Shown here: positions 52,008 through 61,495 of the stretch, piece after piece
How positions within the stretch are numbered: position 1 is the first letter of the stretch
Layout: every line of letters starts with the position of its first letter
Source: Hyphomicrobiales bacterium
GTDB lineage: Bacteria; Pseudomonadota; Alphaproteobacteria; Rhizobiales; Rhizobiaceae
Assembly (NCBI GenBank): GCA_900473805.1
Contig: UCMS01000005.1
Location: 20,924-84,923 of the forward strand
Length of the DNA: 64,000 bases
Direction: 5' to 3'
Notes under the pieces: model-generated
What the model was told of the DNA's origin: nothing
The model's input: the letters and a program-made list of their open reading frames with translations, nothing else
Database searches by the model: none
Program-made: the position numbers and the translations under genes

Positions 52008-53561
52008 TCAACCCTGGTTGATCGGCAGGGCCACGAAGCGGCTGCCAGCGTCCGATTCCACCTGGAACAGGGCCCGGGTACGACCGTCCTTCTTGGCCTG
52101 GTCGATCACCTTCTGAACATCGGCGACCGAGGAGACTTCCTGGTTGTTGACCGAAGTGATGGTCTCACCGGACTTCAGACCCTTGTCGGCGGCATCGCTG
52201 TCGGGATCGACATCGACAATCGCCAGGCCCTTGCCGCCGTCAGCGGGGCGAACGGAGAGGCCGAGGCTCGACAGTTCCTGCTCGGCTTCCGGAGCAGGCG
52301 CGGCGTTGTTCTCCGTTTCGGCGCTCGCCGACTGGTCAGCCGGCAGTTCGCCGAGCTTCACCTTCACTTCGGTCGCCTTGCCGTCACGCCACAGCGACAC
52401 ATCGACCGTGGTATCCGGGGCAAAGGCTGCGATGCGGCGGGCGAGATCGCGCGGATCCTTCACCGGATCGCCGTTGACGGCAGTCACGACGTCACCCTGC
52501 TTGATGCCGGCCTTTTCACCCGGAGAGCCCGCCTGCGGGGCGACCACGAGGGCGCCACTGTCTTCGGCCAGGCCGAGGCTATCGGCGATGTCCTTGGTGA
52601 CCGGCTGGATCTGCACGCCGAGCCAGCCGCGCGACACCGTGCCGGTGTCCTTGAGCTTGGCGATGACATCCTTGGCAACTGAGGCGGGAATGGCGAACGC
52701 GATACCGACATTGCCGCCGGAGGGGGAGAAGATCGCGGTGTTGATACCGACCACTTCGCCGTTCAGGTTGAAGCCGGGGCCGCCCGAGTTGCCGCGGTTC
52801 ACCGCCGCGTCGATCTGCAGGTAGTCGTCATAGGGACCGGAGCCGATATTGCGGCCACGGGCCGAGATGATGCCGGCGGTCACCGTGCCACCGAGGCCGA
52901 AGGGGTTGCCAACGGCGACGACCCAGTCACCGACGCGGACCTTCGAGTCGTCGGCAAACTGCACATAGGTGAACTTCACCTTGGGCTCGTCGACCTTCAG
53001 CAGCGCGAGATCGGTGCGGCTGTCCTTGCCGACCAGCTTGGCGTCATATTCCTTGCCGTCGTTCAGCACGACCGTGAAGGCTGCGCCATCGTCGACGACG
53101 TGGTTGTTGGTGACGATGTAGCCGTCTTCGGAGATAAAGAAGCCGGAGCCCTGAGCGGTCGGGCGCAGACGGCCGGGGCCATGGTCGCCATGCGGCGGAC
53201 GGCCGGGACGGCCTTCTTCCGGACCGGCGCCGGGGCCGCCGAACTCACGGAAGAAGCGCTTCAGCGGATGATCGTCCGGCAGTTCATCGAAACCGCGACC
53301 GCCGAAATTGAAGGAGAAATTGCTCTCGTCGTTGGAGGCCGGCTGCACGTTCGACTGAACGCGGACGGAAACGACGGCGGGAAGGACTGCCTGCACAACA
53401 TCCCCGAAGCTCGGCACCTGCGGCGCGTTGACTTCAACCGGGGCGGCAAATGCCGGGGCGGCGGCGAAGGGGGCTGCGGTCAAGAGCGTGACGGCCGCAA
53501 GGCCGGCGGCGGTGGAGGACTTCAGGATAGAGCGGAAAGAGCGGCCTTTGATCTGCGACAT
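52008..53561 (-). CDS. degP: DegP/HtrA-like periplasmic serine protease (Do family)
   Basis: A 517-residue secreted protease. A signal peptide is clear: basic start, then AGLAAVTLLTAAPFAAAPAFA with cleavage near residue 40. The catalytic triad is H154 (TNNHVVDD), D184 (DSRTDLALLKV) and S259 (RGNSGGPGF). Two PDZ domains follow (about 310-395 with GWLGVQIQPVTKDIADSLGL, and 420-510). A Gly/Pro/His-rich loop with GGPGAGPEEGRPGRPPHGD sits before the protease domain, as in rhizobial members. It degrades or refolds damaged envelope proteins. Two starts are possible: ATG 53561 (AAGG eight bases before) and ATG 53576. A two-component pair follows after a terminator. Confidence 0.94.
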   Translation of the reverse strand: MSQIKGRSFRSILKSSTAAGLAAVTLLTAAPFAAAPAFAAPVEVNAPQVPSFGDVVQAVLPAVVSVRVQSNVQPASNDESNFSFNFGGRGFDELPDDHPLKRFFREFGGPGAGPEEGRPGRPPHGDHGPGRLRPTAQGSGFFISEDGYIVTNNHVVDDGAAFTVVLNDGKEYDAKLVGKDSRTDLALLKVDEPKVKFTYVQFADDSKVRVGDWVVAVGNPFGLGGTVTAGIISARGRNIGSGPYDDYLQIDAAVNRGNSGGPGFNLNGEVVGINTAIFSPSGGNVGIAFAIPASVAKDVIAKLKDTGTVSRGWLGVQIQPVTKDIADSLGLAEDSGALVVAPQAGSPGEKAGIKQGDVVTAVNGDPVKDPRDLARRIAAFAPDTTVDVSLWRDGKATEVKVKLGELPADQSASAETENNAAPAPEAEQELSSLGLSVRPADGGKGLAIVDVDPDSDAADKGLKSGETITSVNNQEVSSVADVQKVIDQAKKDGRTRALFQVESDAGSRFVALPINQG

Positions 53562-53742
53562 GGGATCTACCTTCATCTGTTCTTCTGACTGGAGCCGCCG
53601 GACTGTCCGGCGGTGGGAAGCGGTGGATGAGGAGAGATATAGGCCGCGTCACGTTACGGCGAACTGTACGGCGGATGAATTGTTGGTAATGTTGGCAAAG
53701 GTTGAAAGGATCGAGCATCCCCGATTTGACGAGGGGAGTGAT

Positions 53743-53757
53743 CGCAGATATTCTGCG
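53743..53757 (+). promoter_or_regulatory. Palindromic operator upstream of parDE
   Basis: CGCAGA (53743-53748) and TCTGCG (53752-53757) are exact inverted repeats around TAT, 24 bases before the antitoxin start. Antitoxins of this group bind such a dyad to repress their own promoter. Confidence 0.6.
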
Positions 53758-53780
53758 TATTACAAATTGGAGAAAATATC

Positions 53781-54041
53781 GTGACAAAACAGAATTTGTC
53801 CGATCCTATCACCCTTCGTCTCCCGGTCGACTTGCTGGCAGAGATTGAAGCTGTGGCGCACGCCTGCGAGCGCAGCCGCAGTTGGATCATGGTTCGCGCC
53901 TTGAAGGCTTACATGGCCCAGGAGGGCCGTGAAATCCTGGCGTTGGCGGAGGCTCGCGAGGCAGTCGCCAATGGTGAGGGGATAGACTCTGAAGATGTGC
54001 TCGCCGAGCTCGACGCCATCATCAAGGGCGCTGCAGCGTGA
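53781..54041 (+). CDS. parD: ParD/CopG-like ribbon-helix-helix antitoxin
   Basis: An 86-residue protein starting with GTG after TTGGAG. Residues 1-45 form a ribbon-helix-helix (SDPITLRLPVDLLAEIEAVAHACERSRSWIM). The tail (REAVANGEGIDSEDVLAELDAII) is acidic and helical, suited to wrap the toxin. Its stop overlaps the toxin GTG start by four bases. It is divergent from degP. Confidence 0.87.
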   Translation: MTKQNLSDPITLRLPVDLLAEIEAVAHACERSRSWIMVRALKAYMAQEGREILALAEAREAVANGEGIDSEDVLAELDAIIKGAAA

Positions 54042-54355
54042 AAGTCACCTTCTCGCCCAATGCCAGAGCCTATGTGGCGCGGGAAGGAGCTTATTTAAGA
54101 GAACGAAACCGGGCAGCAGCCGACCGGTTCCGCCACGACTTGAACCAGTTCGTCAAAGCGCTCGCGCAATTCCCCCTGATGGGACAGGAGGCGACAGATC
54201 TCCCCTTCCGAAACGCAAGGCGCTTCGTCCTGGGCGATTATCTCATTCACTATGAGATGGACACTTCCAGGATGGTGATCCTGACGATCCGCCACGGTCG
54301 AGAGAAACCGCCCGAACTGCCGCTCGACGACGACACAGACTTCGAGCAGCCTTGA
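54038..54355 (+). CDS. parE: ParE/RelE-like toxin
   Basis: A 105-residue RelE/ParE-superfamily toxin starting with GTG at 54038. It shows VTFSPNARAYVAREGAYL, an alpha helix with RNRAAADRFRHDL, FPLMGQEATDLPFRNARRFVLGDYLIHY and VILTIRHGREKPPEL, the ParE plasmid-stabilisation layout with the terminal basic R-H-G stretch. ParE proteins poison DNA gyrase; RelE-like ones cut mRNA. ParE is more likely from the R-H-x-R ending. The stop abuts the ccmH-type gene stop on the other strand. Confidence 0.86.
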   Translation: MKVTFSPNARAYVAREGAYLRERNRAAADRFRHDLNQFVKALAQFPLMGQEATDLPFRNARRFVLGDYLIHYEMDTSRMVILTIRHGREKPPELPLDDDTDFEQP

Positions 54356-54790
54356 TCACTCCCCGTCGAGCAGCTTACCGAGCCGGGCTTCCTCTTCCGC
54401 CGAGAGCTTTGCCGACGGCTGTACCGCGCGACGTCTCGCGGACACGAAGGCGACGATCAACCCGACCAGCACCAGCGCCGCCGGTGCGCCCCAGAGTGCC
54501 AGCGTCTTGAGACTCAGCCGCGGCTTCAACAGCACGAATTCTCCGTAGCGCGACACGACATAGTCGAGCACTTGCTCGTCCGTATCACCATTCACCAGCC
54601 GCTCGCGCACAACGACGCGCAGGTCGCGCGCCAGTTCGGCATTTGAATCGTCGATCGACTGGTTCTGGCAGACCATGCAGCGCAGTTCCGCCGAGATGGT
54701 GCGCGCCCGGTGTTCGAGCACCGGGTCGGCCAGCACTTCGTCCGGGTTCACGGCGAAGGCGTGGATCGGGGTGAGCAAGAGGACGAGCAT
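54356..54790 (-). CDS. ccmH: Cytochrome c-type biogenesis protein CcmH/CycL
   Basis: A 144-residue membrane protein. The thioredoxin-like active site [21 protein letters not shown] (Cys pair near residue 40) reduces apocytochrome c heme-binding cysteines. One membrane helix is near 110 ([19 protein letters not shown]). The predicted start, ATG 54790, leaves an unusually short signal ([20 protein letters not shown]). The upstream 140 bases are a repeat, and no clear ribosome site is seen, so the true start may be a non-ATG codon or the 5' end may have been altered by the repeat. It is the last gene of the ccmI-E-F-H operon. Confidence 0.9.
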   Translation of the reverse strand: MLVLLLTPIHAFAVNPDEVLADPVLEHRARTISAELRCMVCQNQSIDDSNAELARDLRVVVRERLVNGDTDEQVLDYVVSRYGEFVLLKPRLSLKTLALWGAPAALVLVGLIVAFVSARRRAVQPSAKLSAEEEARLGKLLDGE

Positions 54791-54804
54791 GAGGAATGTG
54801 GCCC

Positions 54805-54945
54805 GAAGTCCCTCTCTGGCCTGCCGGCCATCTCCCCCACAAGGGGGGAGAAGACCCGCGGAAGCCACGCGTCTTGCCGTCGAAGGAAGCACGCGGCGCC
54901 AAAGCCCCTCCCCCTTTTGGGGAGGGGTTGGGGAGGGGTTCTTGC
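54805..54945. repeat. Hairpin-rich intergenic repeat between ccmF and ccmH
   Basis: CTCCCCC (54832-54838) pairs with GGGGGAG (54844-54850), and CCCCTCCCC (54905-54913) with GGGGAGGGG (54919-54927); a further GGGGAGGGG lies at 54930-54938. The combination with CTGGCCTGCCGGCCATCTC is of a kind I recall as frequent in Rhizobiaceae intergenic DNA. It fills the space upstream of ccmH within the operon. Confidence 0.65.
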
Positions 54946-54951
54946 CCACAC

Positions 54952-56940
54952 TCATTCCGCCGCCTCCAGCGGAGCCTTCACCGCAACCTTCGCCCGCTTC
55001 GGCGCGCCAACCCTCAATCTCCGATCGGACAGCGAGACGATCCCGCCCGCCATCATGACCAGCGTGCCATACCAGATGCAGAGGATCCACGGCTTCCACC
55101 AGATGCGCACGACGATGCCGCCGTCGGCCATCGGGTCACCCAGCGACACATAGAGCTGAGAGAAGCCGAAGGTGACGATCCCGGCTTCCGTCGTCGGCAT
55201 GCGCCGTGCCGGATAAAGCCGCTTCGAGGACCAGACATCCGCCACCTCGACCCCCGCCTTGCGGATGGTGAAATGACCCTGGTCCTCGGTATAGTTCGGC
55301 CCCTTGGCGGCGCGCATGCCGTCGAAAGTCAGAACGTAACCGCCAGCTTCCGCCGTCATGCCGGGCTTCATCTCCACGACATGCTCCGTCTGGAAGGTCG
55401 AGACCGCGACAATGCCGATCACGGTGACGCCCAGGCCGAGATGCGCGAGCGCCGTGCCGAAGGCCGAGCGCGGCAGGCCCTTCAGGCGGCTCCAGGCGGT
55501 AGTCAGAGGATGTTTGCCGAAACCGGCACGGGTCCAGAGATCGGCGAGTGCCCCGCAGATGACAAAGAAACCGAGTGCCAGGCCGAAGACCGCCATGACC
55601 GGTCCGCCGTTATGGACATACCAGAGCCCGAGCCCGAGCACGAGCGAGAGGGCCGCCGCCACATAAAGCCGCTGCAATGCCGCGAGCAGGTCTCCGCGTT
55701 TCCAGGCTAGGAAGGGCCCGAAGGGCACAGCCAAAAGCAGCGGCACCATCAACAGGCCGAAGGTCAGGTTGAAGAAGGGTGGGCCAACGGAAATCTTTTC
55801 CCCGGTCAGCGTCTCCAGGAGCAGCGGATAGAGCGTGCCGATCAGCACCGTCGCCGTGGACACCGTGAGGATCAGGTTGTTCAGCACCAGCGCGCCTTCA
55901 CGCGAAATCGGCTGGAACAGGCCACCGGATTTCAGGCTCGGGGCGCGCAGCGCAAAGAGCGAAAAGGCGCCGCCGATGAAGATCACGAGAATGCCGAGGA
56001 TGAATATGCCACGCGTCGGATCGGTGGCAAAGGCATGGACCGAGGTCAGCACGCCGGAGCGGACCAGGAAGGTGCCGAGCAGCGACAGCGAAAAGGCGAT
56101 GATCGCCAAGAGCACGGTCCAAATCTTCAGCGCGTCGCGCTTTTCCATGACGAGGGCGGAATGCAAAAGCGCCGTGCCGGCGAGCCAGGGCATGAAGGAG
56201 GCGTTTTCGACCGGGTCCCAGAACCACCAGCCACCCCAGCCGAGCTCGTAATAGGCCCAGTAGGAGCCCATTGAGATGCCGGCCGTCAGGAAGACCCAGG
56301 CGGCCAGCGTCCAGGGCCTCACCCAGCGGGCCCAGGCCGCATCGATGCGCCCGTCGATCAGGGCGGCAATGGCGAAGGAGAAACAGACGGAAAAGCCGAC
56401 ATAACCGAGATAGAGCAGCGGCGGGTGAATGGCGAGCCCGATATCCTGCAGAACAGGGTTCAGGTCCTGCCCCTCGGCCGGGATCGGCGACAGGCGGATA
56501 AAGGGGTTCGAGGTCAAGAGGATGAACAGCGTGAACGCCGTGGTGATCCAGGCTTGGACGGCAAGCACATTCGCCTTCAAACGGTCCGGCAGATTGGCGC
56601 CAAACAGCGCCACCATGGTCGAAAACAGCGTCAGGATCAAAACCCAGAGCATCATCGAGCCCTCGTGGTTCCCCCAGACGCCGGAGATCTTGTAGATCAT
56701 CGGTTTCAGCGAATGCGAATTCTCGAAGACGTTCTTCACCGAGAAATCGGAGACGACATAACCCCAGGTCAGAACGCCGAACGAAAAGGCGATCAGCAGG
56801 AACATCGCATAGGTGCCCGTCGTCGCGACGCCCATCATGGCGGCATCGCCGCGCCTCACCCCGACCACCGGCAGGATCGACACGACGAGGCTGGTCGCGA
56901 GCGCCAGCACCAGGGCATAATGGCCGAGTTCGATGATCAT
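54952..56940 (-). CDS. ccmF: Cytochrome c-type biogenesis protein CcmF/CycK
   Basis: A 662-residue integral membrane protein with about fifteen helices. It is the heme lyase core that joins heme from CcmE to apocytochrome c. The WWD domain [18 protein letters not shown] is near residue 237, with conserved periplasmic histidines nearby ([12 protein letters not shown] near 90 and a later H-x-G). The C-terminal soluble part is typical. Its start overlaps the ccmE stop by four bases, so the genes are coupled. Length equals rhizobial CycK. Other ccm genes (A, B, C, D, G) are not in this window. Confidence 0.95.
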   Translation of the reverse strand: MIIELGHYALVLALATSLVVSILPVVGVRRGDAAMMGVATTGTYAMFLLIAFSFGVLTWGYVVSDFSVKNVFENSHSLKPMIYKISGVWGNHEGSMMLWVLILTLFSTMVALFGANLPDRLKANVLAVQAWITTAFTLFILLTSNPFIRLSPIPAEGQDLNPVLQDIGLAIHPPLLYLGYVGFSVCFSFAIAALIDGRIDAAWARWVRPWTLAAWVFLTAGISMGSYWAYYELGWGGWWFWDPVENASFMPWLAGTALLHSALVMEKRDALKIWTVLLAIIAFSLSLLGTFLVRSGVLTSVHAFATDPTRGIFILGILVIFIGGAFSLFALRAPSLKSGGLFQPISREGALVLNNLILTVSTATVLIGTLYPLLLETLTGEKISVGPPFFNLTFGLLMVPLLLAVPFGPFLAWKRGDLLAALQRLYVAAALSLVLGLGLWYVHNGGPVMAVFGLALGFFVICGALADLWTRAGFGKHPLTTAWSRLKGLPRSAFGTALAHLGLGVTVIGIVAVSTFQTEHVVEMKPGMTAEAGGYVLTFDGMRAAKGPNYTEDQGHFTIRKAGVEVADVWSSKRLYPARRMPTTEAGIVTFGFSQLYVSLGDPMADGGIVVRIWWKPWILCIWYGTLVMMAGGIVSLSDRRLRVGAPKRAKVAVKAPLEAAE

Positions 56941-57389
56941 TGGACCACTTCCTTGCCGCCGAGTTCCACCCCTTGCGCCTTCAGGCGGTCGGCCACATCC
57001 TTCGGCATGTAGGTTTCGTCATGCTTGGCCAGCACCGTGTCGGCGACGAAGATGCGGTCTCCCTCGCGGAACACGCCTTCCGCCACCACGCCCTGCCCTT
57101 CGCGGAACAGGTCCGGGAGGATGCCGGTATAGGTCACCGGCACCTCGCCGATCGTATCGGTCACCTTGAAGGTCACCGTAGAACCCTCGCCGCGCTTGAC
57201 GGAGCCGTTCTCAACAAGACCGCCGAGCCGGATACGCGTGCCGGGTGCGATTTCCGTCTTCTGCAGGTCGCCGGGCACGTAGAAATAGGCGATCGACTGA
57301 CCGAAGGCGAACATCACCAGCAGCACCGCCGCGACGATGAAGCTCATGCCGCCGGCGATGACGGCCAGACGTTTCTGTTTGCGGGTCAT
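56937..57389 (-). CDS. ccmE: Heme chaperone CcmE/CycJ
   Basis: A 150-residue periplasmic membrane-anchored protein. An N-terminal helix (about 8-28, [20 protein letters not shown]) anchors an OB-fold domain with [16 protein letters not shown] strands. The heme-binding histidine is in [13 protein letters not shown] near residue 124, and the Tyr four residues on is conserved. It carries heme covalently from CcmC to CcmF. Both ends overlap their neighbours by four bases, giving a tight ccmI-E-F unit. Confidence 0.95.
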   Translation of the reverse strand: MTRKQKRLAVIAGGMSFIVAAVLLVMFAFGQSIAYFYVPGDLQKTEIAPGTRIRLGGLVENGSVKRGEGSTVTFKVTDTIGEVPVTYTGILPDLFREGQGVVAEGVFREGDRIFVADTVLAKHDETYMPKDVADRLKAQGVELGGKEVVQ

Positions 57390-58615
57390 GGTTTCACCTC
57401 CTCGACATCAAGGCCGAGTTCACGCGCCATGGCCATGAGTTGCTGGCCCTCGGCACCATCGGCCGGGAAAGCCTTCAACCCGTCCTTGAGGGCGGCCTCG
57501 GCGCGCGCCTTGTCCTTCAGCATGGCATAGGAGCGCACGAGCCGCATCCAGCCTTCGAAATTGTTCGGATCGGCCTTCAGCTTTTGGTCGAGGCTTTCGA
57601 CCATGCCCCGGATCATCTGGCTCCGGTCGCCCTCCGACATGTCCTGCGCGGCGGCGATATCAGCCGCCGTCGGATTGCCGGGTGCTGCCGGGTTGGCAGG
57701 CGCTGCCGGTCCGGTGGCGGGAGCCGCAGGCGCGTTCGCCAGCGGCATGCTGGCGCTGTTGGTGGCGATGTGACGGTTGATCAGCTCCATCCACGGCGCA
57801 TTGGCCGGCGAGGCTGCCGCGATTTCCTGGAAGGCCGCGAGCGCTTCGGCCTTGCGGCCGCCCTGCTCCAGCGCGAGCGCCAGGTAATAATCGGCGCGCG
57901 GATTGTTCGGCTGCATCTTGCGCGCCGCCTCGAAGGCTTGCGCCGCGTCCTCGGTGACGATCCCGTCATTGCGGGTCACCAGCGTTTCACCCAGCCCGTT
58001 CAGCCGCTCCGGATCGGCGCCGAGCAGGCGGATCGCATTGCGGAAGGCGAGTTCGGCATCGTCCAGACGGCCAACGCGGAAATAGACCGGCGCCAGCACA
58101 TTCCAGCCATTGCCGTCGTCGGGCTTGTCGGCCAGATGCCGCTCGACCTTGGCGATCAGCAGATCCACGTCGTCGCCGGGGTTTTCGATGCGCGCGGCGA
58201 GCGGCGCGTCCGGCGTTCCGGGACTGCCGATTTCGAGATAGCCGGCGAGGCCGACCAAGGGAAGACAGAGAAGAATGAACGCCTGGGAAAGCCGATAACC
58301 GCCCCCTTTACGCCGGGGCTCGCCTTCGGCATCCGGCGCTGTCGCCGCCGTCACCTCGGCGTCGACAGTGCCCGCTCCGGTTCGTCCACTCACCGCCAGC
58401 AGGCGTCGTCCGATTTCGGCGCGGGCATACTCCGCCTCCTCGGGTGAAATCAGCCCCTGCACCTTGTCGCGCTCGAGTTCGCGCAACTGGTCGCGATAAA
58501 CGGCCGCTTCTCCCTCGTCATAGCGCGTCGCGCGGGCCGAAGCCCTCAGCAAAGGAGACAACAGAAGGACGGCAGCGGCGACCGTCAGCAAGGCGGAGAA
58601 GATCCAGAACAACAT
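57386..58615 (-). CDS. ccmI: Cytochrome c biogenesis protein CcmI/CycH
   Basis: A 409-residue protein that holds apocytochrome c and brings it to CcmF. An N-terminal pair of helices (about 2-22 and 100-118) frames a cytoplasmic leucine-zipper-like loop ([34 protein letters not shown]). The C-terminal periplasmic half contains TPR repeats ([50 protein letters not shown]). An Ala/Pro-rich linker near 290-320 is likely flexible. ATG 58615 is preferred over TTG 58624. A CTTGACccaaGTCAAG palindrome lies 110-125 bases upstream, suggesting control by FNR/FixK. First gene of the operon. Confidence 0.92.
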   Translation of the reverse strand: MLFWIFSALLTVAAAVLLLSPLLRASARATRYDEGEAAVYRDQLRELERDKVQGLISPEEAEYARAEIGRRLLAVSGRTGAGTVDAEVTAATAPDAEGEPRRKGGGYRLSQAFILLCLPLVGLAGYLEIGSPGTPDAPLAARIENPGDDVDLLIAKVERHLADKPDDGNGWNVLAPVYFRVGRLDDAELAFRNAIRLLGADPERLNGLGETLVTRNDGIVTEDAAQAFEAARKMQPNNPRADYYLALALEQGGRKAEALAAFQEIAAASPANAPWMELINRHIATNSASMPLANAPAAPATGPAAPANPAAPGNPTAADIAAAQDMSEGDRSQMIRGMVESLDQKLKADPNNFEGWMRLVRSYAMLKDKARAEAALKDGLKAFPADGAEGQQLMAMARELGLDVEEVKP

Positions 58616-58725
58616 GAAACTCAATTACGGCAAGGGCGGGTGCATTCCAACTGGCAAACGGGCCATGACGCAAAGTTGAGGCGTTTGGCCGCAAACCCGA
58701 TTACCCCCTCAAACCACGCCTATCC

Positions 58726-58739
58726 TTGACCCAAGTCAA
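58726..58739 (-). promoter_or_regulatory. FNR/FixK-type anaerobox upstream of ccmI-E-F-H
   Basis: TTGACCCAAGTCAA matches the TTGA-N6-TCAA consensus of FNR, FixK and FnrN with both arms perfect; it extends to a 16-base CTTGAC-ccaa-GTCAAG dyad at 58725-58740. Read on the minus strand, a class II site centred at -41.5 predicts a start of transcription near 58691 and a -10 hexamer at 58703-58698, where TAATCG is found. That leaves a 75-base leader to ccmI. Confidence 0.72.
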
Positions 58740-58853
58740 GTAGGAGAGCGGCAAGCTGCTGCGCCCGTGTAAAAGGGGTCCTTGATATCAAGTGCTTTGC
58801 GACCCCGTGCGGCTTCGTCGGAAACGCGTTCTGAGACTGTGAACCCGCGCGGC

Positions 58854-59267
58854 TCAGGTCAGCGGCGTCCAGGTTCCGTTGGCGTTGCGGCAGGCCGCAC
58901 CGCGGGCCTCAAGTGTCCGCGTCCCGCTCACCACCTTATGGGTAAACTGGCGGCAGTTTTGCTTGCCGACCTGGTAGGGTGCGGCGGCGATCACCTCGCC
59001 GCGCGTATCGCTTCCGGCCCAGGTGACAGGTTGGCCGCCGGGAGCGGCTTCCAGCGCCCGATACTCGGCTTCCAGCGCCCGCTGGGTCTCGCTGCGCGAC
59101 AGTTTAACGCCTGTCCGGGAGACGATGCCTCCCTGAAGCGCGGCGATATAGACGGCGGAGCCCGCCTTGACCGAACCGGCCGATCCGCCACTCGTCGTGG
59201 TGCAGCCCGCCAGTGCGAGCGAACCCAGAGCGGCAACTGCCATAGTTCCAAAGCGCGATTTACCCAT
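58854..59267 (-). CDS. RT0821/Lpp0805-like surface lipoprotein
   Basis: A 137-residue protein with a lipoprotein signal: MGKSRFGTMAVAALGSLALAGC, lipobox L-A-G-C at residues 19-22. The mature part has a Gly/Ser linker then ALEAEYRALEAAPGGQPVTW and KQNCRQFTHKVVSGTRTLEARGAACRNANGTW, the C-terminal layout of the RT0821/Lpp0805 surface-antigen family, with two cysteines that may pair. Function is unknown. It lies between the ccm promoter region and feuQ, all on the minus strand. Confidence 0.8.
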   Translation of the reverse strand: MGKSRFGTMAVAALGSLALAGCTTTSGGSAGSVKAGSAVYIAALQGGIVSRTGVKLSRSETQRALEAEYRALEAAPGGQPVTWAGSDTRGEVIAAAPYQVGKQNCRQFTHKVVSGTRTLEARGAACRNANGTWTPLT

Positions 59268-59393
59268 CAGACCTGCCCAAGCCTAGACGCCATTTCCACC
59301 ACCCCGATCGAAGGGCGTTGATGCGGCCGTGCCCGACCGCTCCCGCATTTGCGGGCCGTTTTATACAACTATGTAATTTCACAGGAAAATCAA

Positions 59394-60791
59394 TCACGCA
59401 GTGTCTTTCGTCACAGCCGGTAGGATCAACTGTGCGCGAAGTCCACCGATAGCGGCCCGCGAGAGGCCGAAGCTGCCCTGATATTCGCCCGAGATCTCCT
59501 TGACGATGGAGAGGCCGAGCCCGGTTCCGGGGCGGCTCTCGTCGAGCCTGCGACCGCGTTTCAGGGCCTCGCCGATCTGGTCGGGCGCCAAACCCGGGCC
59601 GTCATCCTCGACGATGATCTCGATCCAGCTGCGGCGACCGTCCGTAGCGCCATCGTCTTCCCGGGCAATCTGGGTCACCCGCGTGACGATCTTCGAGCGG
59701 GCGAATCGCGACGCGTTTTCCAGGAGGTTGCCGACGACTTCCTCAACGTCCTGCTGCTCCATGGCGAAGGTCAGATCCGGCGCCACGTCCAGCTCGAACT
59801 CGACCGCGTCGTTGAGCTTGCGCATGACGCGCACAAGGCGCTCCAGTGCCGGCTGAGCCTCCGTGCGGGCGAGCACACTGTCGCGCTGGGCGGCGATGCG
59901 TGCCCTGTTCAGGTAGGATGCCACCTGCGCCTGCATGGCCTCCGCCTGGCTCACCACCACCTCGGCATGCGTCTTGTCCAGCGTGCGCGCTTCGTTGAGC
60001 AGCACGGCGATCGGCGTTTTGAGTGAATGGGCGAGGTTGCCGACCTGCATGCGGGCGCGTTCAACAATACGGCGGTTGCTGTCGATCAGCGCATTGATCT
60101 CGTTTGCCAGCGGCATGATCTCGCGCGGGAACTCGCCCTCGATCCGCTCGGCCTCGCCGCGCCTGATGCGTTCAAGCCCGCGCCGCGCGCGGTCGACGGG
60201 TTTGAGGCCATAAACGATGGCAAGACCGTTGACGATCAGGCCGCCGATACCGACCACGGCCAATGCGATGTTAAGGCGGTTGGCGAAGAAGGAGATCTCC
60301 TCCTCAATCACCGCCAGATTGCCGGAGACGCGGAAACGCGCTGCTCGCCCCTGGTCGTCGAGCACGACTTCCGTCTCGGCGACGCGGATGCGATTGCCGA
60401 CATCGTCGGTCATCTCGTAATAGCGTTCGTAATTCTCGTCGAATGGGGTCTGCTCGACATCGGGCACGGCGAGATTGGCAACACCGAGCGAGGCCGATGC
60501 CAATGGGGCCGTCGCGTAGTTGCCAAGCGGCTCGACCAGCCAATACCAGCCGGTTCCGGGCTGGGAAAACCGGAGATCGCCAAGCGCCGGCGAGCCGGTC
60601 AGGCTGTCGCCATCTCCGATCGAGACCGAATTGACGACGTTATAGAGCTGGGCACGCAGGAGGTTGTTGAAGCCGCGTTCGACGCCCTGTCGATAGAGGG
60701 CGGAAATCGCCACCGCGATCGTCACAAGACCGAGCGCCGACCAGATGGTGGCGAGCAGCAGGACGCGCGCGGTGAGCGAGCGGGGCTTCAT
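59394..60791 (-). CDS. feuQ: FeuQ-like sensor histidine kinase
   Basis: A 465-residue membrane kinase. Helix 1 (about 10-30, LLLATIWSALGLVTIAVAIS) and helix 2 (about 175-195, LNIALAVVGIGGLIVNGLAI) flank a periplasmic sensor of about 140 residues. A HAMP-like linker follows, then H-box NLAHSLKTPIAVLLNEA with the histidine near 255, N-box GNLLENASRFA and G-boxes DDGPGLAP and GTGLGLSIV. The ATG overlaps the regulator stop by four bases. In Sinorhizobium meliloti FeuPQ, with its inhibitor FeuN, controls cyclic glucan export (ndvA) and adaptation to low osmolarity; size, order and a FeuN-like gene upstream support this assignment, made from memory. Confidence 0.78.
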   Translation of the reverse strand: MKPRSLTARVLLLATIWSALGLVTIAVAISALYRQGVERGFNNLLRAQLYNVVNSVSIGDGDSLTGSPALGDLRFSQPGTGWYWLVEPLGNYATAPLASASLGVANLAVPDVEQTPFDENYERYYEMTDDVGNRIRVAETEVVLDDQGRAARFRVSGNLAVIEEEISFFANRLNIALAVVGIGGLIVNGLAIVYGLKPVDRARRGLERIRRGEAERIEGEFPREIMPLANEINALIDSNRRIVERARMQVGNLAHSLKTPIAVLLNEARTLDKTHAEVVVSQAEAMQAQVASYLNRARIAAQRDSVLARTEAQPALERLVRVMRKLNDAVEFELDVAPDLTFAMEQQDVEEVVGNLLENASRFARSKIVTRVTQIAREDDGATDGRRSWIEIIVEDDGPGLAPDQIGEALKRGRRLDESRPGTGLGLSIVKEISGEYQGSFGLSRAAIGGLRAQLILPAVTKDTA

Positions 60792-61453
60792 TTCGTGGGC
60801 GCTTGGATGCGATAGCCGAGGCCGCGCACGGTCTCGATCATGTCGACGCCGATCTTCTTGCGCAGCCGGCCGACGAAGACCTCGATCGTGTTGGAATCCC
60901 GGTCGAAATCCTGGTCATAGAGATGCTCGACCAGTTCGGTGCGCGACACCACCTCGCCCATGTGATGCATGAGATAGGAGAGCAGCCGGTATTCGTGCGA
61001 GGTCAGTTTCAATGCCACGCCGTCAACCAGCGCCTTGGAGCTCTTGGTATCGAGACGAACGGGACCGCAGACGATTTCAGAAGAGGCATGGCCGGCCGCG
61101 CGACGGATCAGCGCCCGGATACGCGCGAGCACTTCCTCGACATGGAAGGGTTTGGTCACATAGTCGTCGGCGCCGGCATCGATGCCGGCCACCTTGTCCG
61201 ACCAGCGGTCACGCGCCGTCAGGATCAGCACCGGCATCACCCTCTGCGCCGCGCGCCATTTCTCCAGCACGGTGATGCCGTCCATTTCCGGCAGACCGAT
61301 GTCGAGAATGACGGCGTCGTAAGGCTCCGTCTCGCCGAGAAAATGGCCTTCCTCGCCATCGAACGCCTTGTCTACGACATAGCCCGCTTCCTGCAGGGCT
61401 TCGACCAGCTGGCGATTGAGATTGACATCGTCCTCGACGACGAGAATGCGCAT
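60788..61453 (-). CDS. feuP: FeuP-like OmpR-family response regulator
   Basis: A 221-residue regulator. Receiver domain: MRILVVEDDVNLNRQ, phospho-acceptor D51 in AVILDIGLPEMDG, Thr in ILTARD and Lys in VTKPFHVEEVLARI. The winged helix shows LTSHEYRLLSYLMHHMGEVV and NTIEVFVGRLRKKI. It lies between a FeuN-like gene and feuQ in the order feuN-feuP-feuQ. In S. meliloti FeuP is required for symbiosis and hypo-osmotic growth. Gene identity is inferred from family plus this order. Confidence 0.8.
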   Translation of the reverse strand: MRILVVEDDVNLNRQLVEALQEAGYVVDKAFDGEEGHFLGETEPYDAVILDIGLPEMDGITVLEKWRAAQRVMPVLILTARDRWSDKVAGIDAGADDYVTKPFHVEEVLARIRALIRRAAGHASSEIVCGPVRLDTKSSKALVDGVALKLTSHEYRLLSYLMHHMGEVVSRTELVEHLYDQDFDRDSNTIEVFVGRLRKKIGVDMIETVRGLGYRIQAPTK

Positions 61454-61495
61454 GAAATTCCCCTAGGCTGCAGCAGACGGCGATCCGGCCGGCTT

